From the NCBI GenBank assembly GCA_024639455.1, contig JAHEIH010000012.1:12194-53842 (forward strand): 41,649 bases of DNA, given 5' to 3'. This stretch comes from Cellvibrionales bacterium. GTDB lineage: Bacteria; Pseudomonadota; Gammaproteobacteria; Pseudomonadales; JAHEIH01. Positions 32,387 through 41,590 of the stretch are shown here, one piece after another. The translations under genes and the position numbers were made by a program. The notes beneath the pieces were generated by a model. That model saw only the letters and a program-made list of their open reading frames with translations, ran no database searches and was not told where the DNA came from. Every line of letters starts with the position of its first letter. Within the stretch, counting starts at the first letter, position 1.

Positions 32387-34932
32387 TAGGCGGCGCCGCT
32401 CACGCGTTCCGGGCCGAAAGGTTTAATCCATACGATCAAACGCGGCAAAAGGGTCATCGCACCAAGCAAGGCCGCCAGCATGGCGACACCCGTCAAAATG
32501 CCGAAATAGATGCTGGGGGTAAAATTCGACAGCGTCAGTACCGAGAAACCAATCACAATGGTTGCCGAGGTGTAGTACATGGCGCGACCGATGCTGCCAT
32601 GGCTGCGGAACATCGTCTCACGGTAGTTACCATCCACGGCAAACTCGGTTTTGAAGCGATGGATGTAGTGGATGGTATCGTCCACGCCAATGCCGACGCA
32701 GATAGCGGCGATCGTAATGGTCATCAAATCGAGTGGCATACCCAGCAGCCCCATGAAACCCAGCACCATACTGGCGGCCAAAATGTTCGGCGCAATGGCG
32801 ATGAGCGATACACTGAGCGAGCGGAACAGCACCAAGAACATCGCCACAATCGCCACAAAAACAAAGCCCAAGGTCAGAATCTGGGAGCGGAACAAGCTCT
32901 GCAGCATGTTGTTATACAACACCAACATACCCGTGAATTGCAGGTCTTCATCGGCGATGCCCATCTCATTCACCAAATGGTCGCGCAGGTCACTGAGGAA
33001 CTGATTGCGACGTAAACTGTGACTCGTTTCTTTCACGCGAAGATTAATGCGCGCTTGGTTATTTTCTGCGTCGAGGTAGGGCGCCACCAAGAAGTTATCG
33101 ATATCCTCCGGTAGACTGTTCTGCAATACCGCTAACTGGATATCATCGACGTTGCCGGCCAGGCCTCGCACTACCTTGTAAAAGGTTCCCAGCGACAGCA
33201 CTTTACCGGTTTCAGGCAAGCTCTCTAAATAGTCGTGCACCGCTTCGACCTTACTCAGGCCATCAACAGTAAACCACGGGCTTTGCTCAAACGATTCACC
33301 GCCGTCACCGGCGAAAGGATCGCTGTCGGCAAAGGGGTCTGCTTCAGCGAAGGGATCATCGCCAAAGGCATCTTCGCTGTCATCGCCCACCACCGCAAAA
33401 AGGTCTTCCCCAGCGCTTTCGAGCGGTGCCGTTTTTATCAAGATATCGAGCGGAATGGTGCCACCAAATTCACGATCGATGGTCTCCATGCCCTGATAAA
33501 TTTCAGTCGACTCGTCAAAGTAATCGATAAAGCGGTTCTCTACCTGCAACTGCGAAATACCATAGGCACTGATGGCCGCCAACAACAGCGCCAACCAAAT
33601 CACACCATGTTTTAGATGGTCGGTGGCGCGGGCAAACCAAATGGTCACGCCGGGCGCACCGCCACCAGCATAGCCGGCACCGCCCTTGCCCCACAGCACC
33701 ATGCCCGCGGGCAACACTGTGAACGCCACAATCAAGGCGAGGCTGATGCCGATAGTCATCATCCAACCAAAATCAATCACCGGGCGAATCCCGCTCACCA
33801 CCAGTGAGGCGAACGCCACTATGGTGGTCAGCGCAGTATAAATACAGGGCTTTGCCATGTAGCGCACGGTTTCATACACCAGCGCTTCGTTGTCATCGTC
33901 TGGGCGCTCCTGCAGCAATTCGCGGTAGCGCACCACCAAGTGGATACAGATCGACAACGTCACAATCAACAACAGGGCAACAAAGTTGGAGGAAATGACG
34001 GTCATGCGCCAATCGACCAAGGCGAGGTAACCCAACATGGTAACGATGGTGACCCCACAGGTGAGCAGGGGCAACACCACCCAGCGCGCACTGTGAAAAA
34101 TCACCGCCAACAGCACCACGATAAACAGGAACAACCCTACGCCAAAGATGTTCAAATCGCTGCGGATGAAGTCGATCATATCGGCGGCGATCATCGGCAC
34201 CCCGCCAAGGAAGATTTCCGTTTCGCCGCGATAAGTGTCGAGGATGGCGCGGATTTCGCTGATGTATTGATCGCGGGTAATATTGGCCTCAGCAACATAG
34301 TCTTTAAAGTTCTGTGAGGCCTCTGCCAAGGTCGTTTTTTCTTGCTCGCTCAAGGGGCGCTGTTGCGCCAAGGCGCGCAGGTCGTCGCGAGCGTTTAGCA
34401 GTTCGCTGTAGCGCGGGTCGTTATACAAATTGACCTGCAGCATGGTGATATCACCCTCAGCGTTACTGAGCAGATCTTTGTAAATGGGACTGGTGCGCAG
34501 TTCCTGTGCGGCTAGTGCGCGATCTACCGAAGGGTCAGATAGCGTGTGAATGTCTGCCGACAGATCGGTTAAAGACAGCGGCGGGCTTTCCAGCAGCGGG
34601 ACATCGAGAATGGATACCACCGACGTCACCTGTTCGAGCTGAGTCAACTCATCGCGCAGGTTGGCCAAGACCGCCAAATTTTCATCCGTCAGCAAATCGC
34701 CCGACGGCTTAAAGGTCACCAGTAAGAAATCATCCGACCCATAGGTTTTGGTCGTTTGGCGGTAAACTTCGAGCGCTGTATCACCTTCGAGCACCAGCGA
34801 ATCGGAGCTGGCGTCCAACTTAATATTGGGGACTTGTAGGGCGAAAAACACACTCATCGCCAACAGCGCCAGCATTAACCAAGCCGCGCCTTTAAGCACC
34901 ATACGGCGATAAAAATTAGCCAAAATATCCAT
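32386..34932 (-). CDS. MMPL/RND-family transporter with acidic DPFA insert
   Basis: An 848-residue inner-membrane RND permease with 12 predicted spans in two MMPL halves. Each half has one span, a large periplasmic domain and five more spans. The second half contains MTITIAAICVGIGVDDTIHYIHRFK, whose GVDDTIHY acidic pair fits the proton-relay position. Hydrophobic molecules such as lipids or sterol-like compounds are the likely cargo; no membrane-fusion or outer-membrane partner is adjacent. Odd feature: at about residues 505-547, in the second periplasmic loop, there is an acidic low-complexity stretch with DPFA repeated three times (DDPFAEADPFADSDPFAGD). It follows mpl after two bases. Confidence 0.88.
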   Translation of the reverse strand: MDILANFYRRMVLKGAAWLMLALLAMSVFFALQVPNIKLDASSDSLVLEGDTALEVYRQTTKTYGSDDFLLVTFKPSGDLLTDENLAVLANLRDELTQLEQVTSVVSILDVPLLESPPLSLTDLSADIHTLSDPSVDRALAAQELRTSPIYKDLLSNAEGDITMLQVNLYNDPRYSELLNARDDLRALAQQRPLSEQEKTTLAEASQNFKDYVAEANITRDQYISEIRAILDTYRGETEIFLGGVPMIAADMIDFIRSDLNIFGVGLFLFIVVLLAVIFHSARWVVLPLLTCGVTIVTMLGYLALVDWRMTVISSNFVALLLIVTLSICIHLVVRYRELLQERPDDDNEALVYETVRYMAKPCIYTALTTIVAFASLVVSGIRPVIDFGWMMTIGISLALIVAFTVLPAGMVLWGKGGAGYAGGGAPGVTIWFARATDHLKHGVIWLALLLAAISAYGISQLQVENRFIDYFDESTEIYQGMETIDREFGGTIPLDILIKTAPLESAGEDLFAVVGDDSEDAFGDDPFAEADPFADSDPFAGDGGESFEQSPWFTVDGLSKVEAVHDYLESLPETGKVLSLGTFYKVVRGLAGNVDDIQLAVLQNSLPEDIDNFLVAPYLDAENNQARINLRVKETSHSLRRNQFLSDLRDHLVNEMGIADEDLQFTGMLVLYNNMLQSLFRSQILTLGFVFVAIVAMFLVLFRSLSVSLIAIAPNILAASMVLGFMGLLGMPLDLMTITIAAICVGIGVDDTIHYIHRFKTEFAVDGNYRETMFRSHGSIGRAMYYTSATIVIGFSVLTLSNFTPSIYFGILTGVAMLAALLGAMTLLPRLIVWIKPFGPERVSGAA

Positions 34933-34934
34933 AC

Positions 34935-36284
34935 TTATCCTTGTGTAGCGAGCGCGTCGAGCAATCGCTGGTGAATAGCCTCAAAGCCACCGTTACTCAT
35001 AATCACCACGTGATCGCCGTCCCGACGGTCGGCAATAATGGCATCGATGATATGTTGTACGTTGTCGAACACGTGGGCGCGCTCGCCAAGCGACTGTTGT
35101 ACTTTCCAGGTGATACCCGGCGATTGAAGGGCATAGATGTTGTCAGCCAAATCGAGCGCGGCGCGCAAGGTTTGCTGGTGGCAACCCATCTTCATGGTAT
35201 TCGAGCGTGGCTCGAGCACGGCAATCAGACGACCACCATTAACACACAGCTTGTTTTTCGCCCCCTGCAGGGTGGTCGCGATAGCCGTGGGGTGATGAGC
35301 AAAATCGTCGTAAACACTGACCCCCGCGGCACTGCCTCGCAGCTCCATCCGCCGCTTCACACCGCCGAATTCACTCAGGGCCTGAGCGCTGACATCGAGC
35401 GTAACACCGACGTGTCGCGCCGCCGCCGCGGCATGCAGGGCGTTGAGCACATTGTGCTGACCCGACATATCCCAGGTGACTTCGGCCCGCTCATCTCCCA
35501 ACACCAGAGCAAAGTGACTACCGTCTGAGCTAACGTCCTCGGCATGTAAATGATCCGCTGTATCAATCGCTTCACACTCAGACCAACAGCCTCGGCTCAT
35601 CACATCGATAATATTGGCGTCGTCGCCGTTGTAGAGAATACGCGCACTACTAGGCAAGGTCTTAATCACATGCTGGAACTGCGCCTTGATCGCTTCGAGA
35701 TCGCGAAAAATATCGGCGTGGTCATACTCGAGATTGTTGAGCACCAAGGTGCGCGCATGGTAGTGCAAGAATTTGGAGCGCTTATCGAAAAACGCGGTGT
35801 CGTATTCATCAGCTTCGATCACAAAGAAATCGGTCTCGCCGAGCCGCGCCGATTCACTGAAGTCCAAGGGTACACCGCCGATCAAGAAGCCCGGCGCCAT
35901 GCCGGCGTAATCGAGGATTTTGGTCAGCATGGTGGCCGTGGTGGTTTTACCGTGTGTCCCAGCCACTGCTAACACCCATTTATCACGTAACAGGTGCTCA
36001 CCCAGCCACTGCGGACCAGAGGCAAACGGCAGGTTCTGCTCCAAAATATACTCGACGGCGGGGTTGCCGCGGCTCATGGCATTGCCAATGATGTAGATAT
36101 CAGCCGCGGGCAAATTCTCGGGCGCGTAGCCTTCGATCAGGCGAATACCGGCATTTTCCAATTGCGTGCTCATCGGCGGGTAGACATTGGCGTCACAGCC
36201 TGTCACTGAATGGCCGAGCTGTCGTGCCAGCAGGGCCAAACTGCCCATAAAGGTTCCGCAAATACCTAAAATGTGTATATTCAT
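34935..36284 (-). CDS. mpl: UDP-MurNAc:L-Ala-gamma-D-Glu-mDAP ligase (murein recycling)
   Basis: A 449-residue Mur-ligase-family enzyme reattaching recycled murein tripeptide to UDP-MurNAc, bypassing MurC, MurD and MurE. Traits: N-terminal NIHILGICGTFMGSLA, nucleotide loop GTHGKTTT (109-116), VIEADEYDTAFFDKRSKF, VLNNLEYDHADIF and YDDFAHHPTAI. The DEYDTAFFDKRSKF motif separates Mpl from MurC. It heads the minus-strand array that ends in lipA and is divergent from the phosphofructokinase gene, 75 bases apart. Confidence 0.96.
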   Translation of the reverse strand: MNIHILGICGTFMGSLALLARQLGHSVTGCDANVYPPMSTQLENAGIRLIEGYAPENLPAADIYIIGNAMSRGNPAVEYILEQNLPFASGPQWLGEHLLRDKWVLAVAGTHGKTTTATMLTKILDYAGMAPGFLIGGVPLDFSESARLGETDFFVIEADEYDTAFFDKRSKFLHYHARTLVLNNLEYDHADIFRDLEAIKAQFQHVIKTLPSSARILYNGDDANIIDVMSRGCWSECEAIDTADHLHAEDVSSDGSHFALVLGDERAEVTWDMSGQHNVLNALHAAAAARHVGVTLDVSAQALSEFGGVKRRMELRGSAAGVSVYDDFAHHPTAIATTLQGAKNKLCVNGGRLIAVLEPRSNTMKMGCHQQTLRAALDLADNIYALQSPGITWKVQQSLGERAHVFDNVQHIIDAIIADRRDGDHVVIMSNGGFEAIHQRLLDALATQG

Positions 36285-36359
36285 AGGTGTCTCAATAATT
36301 TTGGCTATATTCTAGCATGCATAGCAATAACACTGGCACGCCAAAAAGGACTTACCACG

Positions 36360-37634
36360 ATGCAAAAAGCGCCCGTTAATGCGATCTACGCCCAAAGTGG
36401 CGGTGTCACCTCAGTCATCAATGCCTCCGCCTGCGGCGTGATCGAAACAGCGCGCCGCTACCAGGACCACATCGGCGTGGTATACGCCGGGTTTAACGGC
36501 ATCCTAGGTGTGTTGCGCGAGGAATTGATCGACACCCACATGGAGACCGAGCAGACCATCGCAGCACTTCGTCAGACGCCTGGCGGCGCGTTTGGTTCCA
36601 GTCGTTATGTGTTGCGAAGCCCTCAGCGCGACCCTGCCGCTTATGAAAGACTGATTCAAGTCTTTAAGGCCCACAACATTGGCTACTTCTTCTACAACGG
36701 CGGCAATGGCTCGGCGGACACCTGCGAAAAGATCGCCAGTATCAGCCAAAGCATGGGTTATCCCATTCAAGCCATCCACATTCCCAAGACCATCGACAAC
36801 GATATCGTCGGCACCGATTGCTGCCCTGGTTTTGGTTCTGTGGCCAAGTATGTCGCCACCGCCACTCGAGAAACGGGCCACGACATTGCCTCCATGGCGA
36901 GCTCATCCACCAAAGTATTTATTTTAGAGGTGATGGGCCGCAACGCCGGCTGGATCGCCGCCGCCAGCGCGCTCGCCCAACAGTGCGACAGCGAGCCGCC
37001 GCATATTATTCTTTTTCCCGAAGTACCCTTCGACCCCGATCGCTTTGTACAGTCGGTGCAGCAGGCCGTTAAGCAATATGGATATTGCAGCGTGGTGGCC
37101 TCAGAAGGGGTATGCGATGCCAACGGACGTTTCCTATCGGCCTCAGACGATGTCGACGCTGCCGGGGATCACCAGTTAGGTGGAGTGGCACCAAAATTGT
37201 CGCAATTTATTGTGTCGCGCACGGGGCTAAAAACGCACTACGCCGTGGCCGATTACTTGCAAAGAGCCGCGCGGCATATGGCCTCGGCCACCGATGTAGA
37301 GCAAGCCTATCAGGTCGGCGTTCACGCGGTAGAGGCCGCCATTAATGGGGTTAACGGTGCTATGGTCAGTATCGTACGCGACAGCGACTCACCCTACCAA
37401 TGGCACTGCCAGACGATTGGTTTAGAAGGTATCGCCACCCTTGAGCGCAAATTGCCGCCCCACTTCATCAGCCAAGACGGCATGCACATTACTGACGATG
37501 CCAAACGTTACCTACAGCCGCTGATCATGGGCGAAGACTTCGGCAGCTACGACGAGCAGGGGTTGCCTGCCTATGCCAAACTTCGAAAAGTGATGGTCAG
37601 TAAAAGCCTTCCGCCGTGGGAACCCCTTGACTGA
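36360..37634 (+). CDS. 6-phosphofructokinase, ATP- or PPi-dependent
   Basis: A 424-residue group II/III phosphofructokinase phosphorylating fructose 6-phosphate (reversible if PPi-dependent). ATG 36360-36362 (MQKAPVNAIY), preceded by AAGGAC, is chosen; the frame is open 29 codons upstream into the mpl promoter. Motifs: AQSGGVTSVINASACG, N113-G-G-N-G-S118, I-P-K143-T-I-D146-N-D with catalytic Asp146, and EVMGRNAGWIAA. Gly117 (E. coli position 104) normally marks ATP use, while Lys143 (position 124) is the PPi-type residue. In the close PPi-type relatives I recall, the motif reads GGNDS. Donor therefore left open. Confidence 0.88.
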   Translation: MQKAPVNAIYAQSGGVTSVINASACGVIETARRYQDHIGVVYAGFNGILGVLREELIDTHMETEQTIAALRQTPGGAFGSSRYVLRSPQRDPAAYERLIQVFKAHNIGYFFYNGGNGSADTCEKIASISQSMGYPIQAIHIPKTIDNDIVGTDCCPGFGSVAKYVATATRETGHDIASMASSSTKVFILEVMGRNAGWIAAASALAQQCDSEPPHIILFPEVPFDPDRFVQSVQQAVKQYGYCSVVASEGVCDANGRFLSASDDVDAAGDHQLGGVAPKLSQFIVSRTGLKTHYAVADYLQRAARHMASATDVEQAYQVGVHAVEAAINGVNGAMVSIVRDSDSPYQWHCQTIGLEGIATLERKLPPHFISQDGMHITDDAKRYLQPLIMGEDFGSYDEQGLPAYAKLRKVMVSKSLPPWEPLD

Positions 37635-37698
37635 CAACTTTGCACACCGCCACCGGTCGCCATTTGTTTTAATGTATGGGTAGCAGGGGAGAAACAGC

Positions 37699-39564
37699 AT
37701 GCCAAACGTCGATATTTTGATTAAAAACGCCAAAGTCTTTCACCGCGGGGAACCGCCAATAGTGCAGGACGTGGCTATTGGAGACGGAAAAATTCTGCAA
37801 CGCGGGGCCAATCTTGAGGTGGACGCTTCTTGTAAAGTGATCGATGCCGACGGAATGTGGTTGATGCCAGGTCTATTCGACATCCATACCCACTACGACC
37901 TCGAGTTGGAGGTGGCGCCTGGACTACCCGAATCCACTCGCCATGGCACCACCACCGTGGTGATTGCCAACTGTAGCTTGGGTTTGGCCTACGGCAATCA
38001 ACGCCGCGACGGCCACGATCCGATAGTCAGTTGCTACGCTCGGGTGGAGAATATTCCCAAAAGCGTACTTCGCGCCGTGGCCGACAAGGTGAATTGGTCG
38101 ACCCCGACACAATATTTAGCGCACCTTACTAAGCTTAACTTGGGGCCTAATGTGATAACCATGATGCCCCACTCTATGCTGCGCATTGAAGCAATGGGCT
38201 TTGAAGACAGTATTAGCCGAGATCCAACGTCAAGCGAGTTGGCTAACATGCGCAGCCAACTTCAAGCAGCGCTCGACGTGGGTTACGCGGGTTTTTCAAC
38301 CGACGCCCTGCCGTTTCACTACCTGGCCAACCAGCCCTACACCGCGCGCACCATTCCCACCCAGTTCGCCAAGTACGAAGAGATCAAGGCACTCACCCAA
38401 GTTGTGCGCGAAGCCGGTGCCATTTGGCAGGCCACACCACCCAAAGACAGCGTCTTCGGCACGTTAAAGACTATGCTGCTAACCAGCGGACTGATGCACG
38501 GCAAGCCCCTTAAAACCACTGTGGTAGCCGCGATGAAGATCAGCAACAATTGGAAGTTGTTAGGCATGGTGAAGGTGCTGGCCCACCTACTCAACAGCGC
38601 CATCGTGCGCGGCAACTTCCACATGCAAGCACTGGGCGCCCGCTTTAAGACCTGGTCCGATGGCGCCATCACGCCGCTAGCAGAGGAAATACCTGAGCTA
38701 CGACGCCTCAACGAAACCGACCTTGAAGACCGCGAGGCGCGCCAAAAAATCATGCACGATCCTACTTTTGTGGCTGAGTTCAAGGCCATGTGGTTGCGCG
38801 GTAAGCGCGGTTTTGGCATCGACCGCATTAAGCGCCTCATCAATCTGGAAGACTATGCCTTCCATCGCGACATGGCGAAAATGACCGTGGAACGCTGCCC
38901 CATGAAGCATTGGGAGGGATGGACATTTGAAGCCGTTTACCAGCGCGTGCAAGCTATCCACGCCGGACAAATCGCCCCGCAAAACAAAAGCGAAGCCAAA
39001 TTAGTCGAAAAAGATTTTGCCAGCATCCACGATGAGGGCGATTTCATGCTGCAAATGCTGCGCAGTTTTGACACCAAGCTGTCGTGGTCGACGGTTACCG
39101 GCAACGACGATCTTACTACCGTGCGCGAACTACTGATGAACCCCCTATTCATCCCCGGTTTTAACGACAGCGGCGCCCATCTAACCAATATGGCCTTTTA
39201 CGATGCCAATCTACGCAGCCTGAAACTGGCTGCCCAGGGTGGCGAAAACGATGTTAGCTATATAGTGAAGCGACTCACCTTAGATGCTGCAGAATTATTT
39301 GGCGTTGACGGCGGCACCCTCGATATTGGCGCGGCGGCCGATGTGATTCTGATCGACCCCAACAAACTCGCGCAATACGATGGCGAACGCAGTGCTGTTC
39401 GCATACACCGTGAAGACATTGGCCACGAACAGCTGGTTAATCGCAGCGATGGTGTGGTTGAGATGGTCATCATCGGCGGAAATGTGGCCTGGAAGCAGGA
39501 TCAACCGAGCTCCACTCTGGGCGTAAAACCCATGGGACGTTTGCTGACGCGTGTAGCGATGTAA
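37699..39564 (+). CDS. N-acyl-D-amino-acid deacylase-type amidohydrolase
   Basis: A 621-residue amidohydrolase-superfamily enzyme of the D-aminoacylase branch, expected to release D-amino acids or act on a related amide. Metal site: H63-T-H65-Y-D, and Cys92 in VIANCSLGL, the Cys that D-aminoacylases use as a metal ligand. The late Asp in GFNDSGAHLTNM is the likely catalytic acid/base. The C-terminal LDIGAAADVILIDPNKL is the small beta-domain motif. ATG follows GGGGAGA. It is longer than classical D-aminoacylase (about 480 residues), with extra helices in the middle. The exact substrate is uncertain; a wall-related role would fit the mpl/dacA neighbours but is inference. Confidence 0.85.
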   Translation: MPNVDILIKNAKVFHRGEPPIVQDVAIGDGKILQRGANLEVDASCKVIDADGMWLMPGLFDIHTHYDLELEVAPGLPESTRHGTTTVVIANCSLGLAYGNQRRDGHDPIVSCYARVENIPKSVLRAVADKVNWSTPTQYLAHLTKLNLGPNVITMMPHSMLRIEAMGFEDSISRDPTSSELANMRSQLQAALDVGYAGFSTDALPFHYLANQPYTARTIPTQFAKYEEIKALTQVVREAGAIWQATPPKDSVFGTLKTMLLTSGLMHGKPLKTTVVAAMKISNNWKLLGMVKVLAHLLNSAIVRGNFHMQALGARFKTWSDGAITPLAEEIPELRRLNETDLEDREARQKIMHDPTFVAEFKAMWLRGKRGFGIDRIKRLINLEDYAFHRDMAKMTVERCPMKHWEGWTFEAVYQRVQAIHAGQIAPQNKSEAKLVEKDFASIHDEGDFMLQMLRSFDTKLSWSTVTGNDDLTTVRELLMNPLFIPGFNDSGAHLTNMAFYDANLRSLKLAAQGGENDVSYIVKRLTLDAAELFGVDGGTLDIGAAADVILIDPNKLAQYDGERSAVRIHREDIGHEQLVNRSDGVVEMVIIGGNVAWKQDQPSSTLGVKPMGRLLTRVAM

Positions 39565-39627
39565 GCCATTCGGACGTATCTTCCCCCCTCGCCTTGCGCT
39601 GAAATGCCGTTTTTCTAGGAAAAAATA

Positions 39628-40257
39628 ATGAAGCCAAACTATCGATTTCAGTGCGAGGCAGATGAGGCGTCGATCAATGCCCACCGACAAGTGGTCGATG
39701 CACTAAGAGCCATTAATGAAGGTGTTGTTCTGCTCAATCAATCACCTCAGCAATTATCAGAGCTAGCGACAACGCTCGGATCGATTGCCGAGCAGGTGGA
39801 AGCTGGCCAAGGCGAACGACTCAGAGAGTATTTCACACCACTAAAGCAGCTAGAAAGACGCGAAGGATTGCAACCTTATGCACCCTTTGGTGGCAGCCAT
39901 AGCCCTATCACGCCGCAACTGCACTACCGAGAAGAAGGCGATAAAATTATTGCCGAAGCAACTTTTAGCTTGTTGCACGAAGGCCCTATTGGCTGTGTCC
40001 ACGGCGGCGTAATCGCTGGGATTTATGACTGTGTGCTTGCTGCAGCTGTGGTTAAACATGGCTACGGCGGTCCCACAGCGCAACTCAATACCCGCTATAT
40101 CGCCCCAACATTACTACACAAACCCTTGATATTCAGCGCCTGGCTGGAAAAGGTCGATGGCAAAAAAATTCACGTTGCGGGTGAATGCCACTGCGACGGC
40201 GAACTCCTTTCTAGCGCTGAAGCGCTTTTCATCAATAACTTGAAGACACGCCCATGA
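39628..40257 (+). CDS. Hotdog-fold thioesterase (PaaI-like)
   Basis: A 209-residue protein. Residues about 85-205 form a PaaI/4HBT hotdog domain: GPIGCVHGGVIAGIYDCVLAAAV holds the HGG catalytic-site motif, followed by TAQLNTRYIAPTLLHKPL and ECHCDGELLSSAEALFI. These enzymes hydrolyse acyl-CoA thioesters. The first ~80 residues are helical (QVVDALRAINEGVVLLNQ) and look like a separate N-terminal extension. ATG follows AGGAAA. The stop overlaps the next gene's start (ATGA), implying the pair is coupled. Substrate unknown. Confidence 0.83.
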   Translation: MKPNYRFQCEADEASINAHRQVVDALRAINEGVVLLNQSPQQLSELATTLGSIAEQVEAGQGERLREYFTPLKQLERREGLQPYAPFGGSHSPITPQLHYREEGDKIIAEATFSLLHEGPIGCVHGGVIAGIYDCVLAAAVVKHGYGGPTAQLNTRYIAPTLLHKPLIFSAWLEKVDGKKIHVAGECHCDGELLSSAEALFINNLKTRP

Positions 40258-41378
40258 TAAAAAAAATTCTTCTCTCACTCGCCGCTTTGTCCACCCTCGC
40301 AGTGGGCGGGGGCATTGCTTTCATTCAATATGAATACGCTGGTGTAGGCCTACCGTGGGTAAACTCGGTCGATTTGCCTGACCTCCCTGAGTTTCCTACC
40401 CCAGCTGGCGATTTACAAGAAGCCCAACAAGGCACACTTTACTTTGCCTCCAAAAGCCCTTATTCCTTGCAGAATGCGCTTTTTAGGTACGACCAATCGG
40501 TCGACACCACGGGTATGGGTAAGCTCTATCTACCCGCTAATGCAAACGCAGCATCACCCGTGCCTGCCATGATCATTTTGCATGGCAGCGGCGGGCTTCG
40601 TGAGGATCGTGAATACCGCTATGCTGAGTGGTTCGCCAGCGAGGGCATTGCTGCCTTCGTGATTGACTACTACAGTGTTCGCGGTGTCACGCCCGACACC
40701 AAGTATTTGTATAAAACGCTATCAGCGAGTGATATAGACATCGTGGCCGATGCCTTTTCTGCGTTGAAACTACTGGCGAATCATCCGGCGATTGATGCCC
40801 ATCGCATTGGTGTTACTGGCTATTCCTATGGCGGCATGGCGACCCGCTATACGCTCGACCGACGGTTACAACAAGCTATCGCGCCCGACTACCCGCCCTT
40901 TGCTCTTCACATCAGCGTGTACGGCCCTTGCTTTCAGACAACAGGCAGTGAAATCACCACTGGCGCGCCCTACATGGCAATCTATGGCACCGAGGACAAT
41001 AGTGTGGATCCTGCCCACTGCGCAGTATTACACCAGCGCCTGGAAGAGGGCGGCAGTTCAGTGGCTGACGTGATGATTGAGGGGGCAGGACACGCGTGGG
41101 AAAATGAGATGCCTCGCCAGAAGTATGATTTCCCCTTTGTACGTGGCTGTGAATTTTCTTACACCGCTGATGGCATCCCGACCATCGATGGCAAGGCCAT
41201 TGATTTTCCTGGACCCGACGCGAGCCGCGATGAACTGGCCTTCAATCGTGTCAGTGTTCATCTAACAGCACCGCATTGTCTTGGTAATGGCTACATCATT
41301 GGCCGCGATGAAAAGAGCGATAAAATCTCGCGCGATGCTATGTTGGACTTTATGAAAGGACACTTCTTTGAGCAATGA
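40254..41378 (+). CDS. Secreted/membrane-anchored alpha/beta hydrolase (DLH-like)
   Basis: A 374-residue alpha/beta hydrolase resembling dienelactone hydrolase. The N-terminus has a signal peptide or anchor (KKILLSLAALSTLAVGGGIAF). The oxyanion motif is HGSGG (110-114), the nucleophile is Ser191 in GYSYGG, Asp248 lies in IYGTEDNSVD and His280 in GAGHAWE; this is a complete catalytic triad. Several Cys (C226, C256 and two near the C-terminus) may form disulfides, fitting periplasmic location. It overlaps the thioesterase gene by four bases and ends in a perfect palindromic terminator. Carboxylic-ester substrate unknown. Confidence 0.85.
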   Translation: MIKKILLSLAALSTLAVGGGIAFIQYEYAGVGLPWVNSVDLPDLPEFPTPAGDLQEAQQGTLYFASKSPYSLQNALFRYDQSVDTTGMGKLYLPANANAASPVPAMIILHGSGGLREDREYRYAEWFASEGIAAFVIDYYSVRGVTPDTKYLYKTLSASDIDIVADAFSALKLLANHPAIDAHRIGVTGYSYGGMATRYTLDRRLQQAIAPDYPPFALHISVYGPCFQTTGSEITTGAPYMAIYGTEDNSVDPAHCAVLHQRLEEGGSSVADVMIEGAGHAWENEMPRQKYDFPFVRGCEFSYTADGIPTIDGKAIDFPGPDASRDELAFNRVSVHLTAPHCLGNGYIIGRDEKSDKISRDAMLDFMKGHFFEQ

Positions 41379-41404
41379 AAAAGGCGCCTAGGCGCCTTTT
41401 TCAT
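41375..41404 (+). terminator. Perfect 30-bp palindromic terminator
   Basis: The 30 bases at 41375-41404 form a perfect palindrome centred on GGCGCCTAGGCGCC with A-run and T-run on either side, so it can end transcription in both directions. It includes the stop codon of the alpha/beta hydrolase gene and probably also served the minus-strand TonB-receptor remnant ending at 41415. Confidence 0.92.
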
Positions 41405-41414
41405 GGTTCGGACA

Positions 41415-41534
41415 TTACAGACGTAATTCCAAATCAAGCCCCACCGTACGGGGATTACCGAAATAATTTAACGCCACGGCCCCCAGAGGAATACCGTTGA
41501 TGTAATACTCCTCGTCGGCGGGATTTTTCAGATG
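41415..41534 (-). pseudogene. C-terminal remnant of a TonB-dependent receptor
   Basis: The minus strand encodes 39 residues ending at TAA (41415-41417): HLKNPADEEYYINGIP, then a strand, then NYFGNPRTVGLDLELRL. The Asn-Pro-x-D-x-x-YY turn and the GNPRTxGL...LRL end are typical of the last two barrel strands of TonB-dependent receptors. The frame is closed at about 41573 (TAA), and a terminator for another gene lies directly upstream at 41538-41569. No receptor body can precede it here, so it is a remnant left after deletion or replacement. It is too short to give a substrate. Confidence 0.7.
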
Positions 41535-41537
41535 AAT

Positions 41538-41569
41538 TAAAAAAGCCGCAAGGTTTCCCCGGCGGCTTT
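41538..41569 (-). terminator. Rho-independent terminator, minus strand
   Basis: On the minus strand an 8-bp stem AAAGCCGC / GCGGCTTT with a 12-base loop is followed by a six-base T run (A-run at 41539-41544). It ends the partial gene whose stop is at 41591-41593 and lies just ahead of the receptor remnant. Confidence 0.85.
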
Positions 41570-41590
41570 GTTAACATTTTTTGCCGGACA

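Noticed and set aside
32347-33015. 222-codon frame antisense to the MMPL gene, rich in His, Gln and Asn
   Set aside because: The composition is that of a reverse-strand shadow of the transporter; there is no ribosome site and no recognisable motif.
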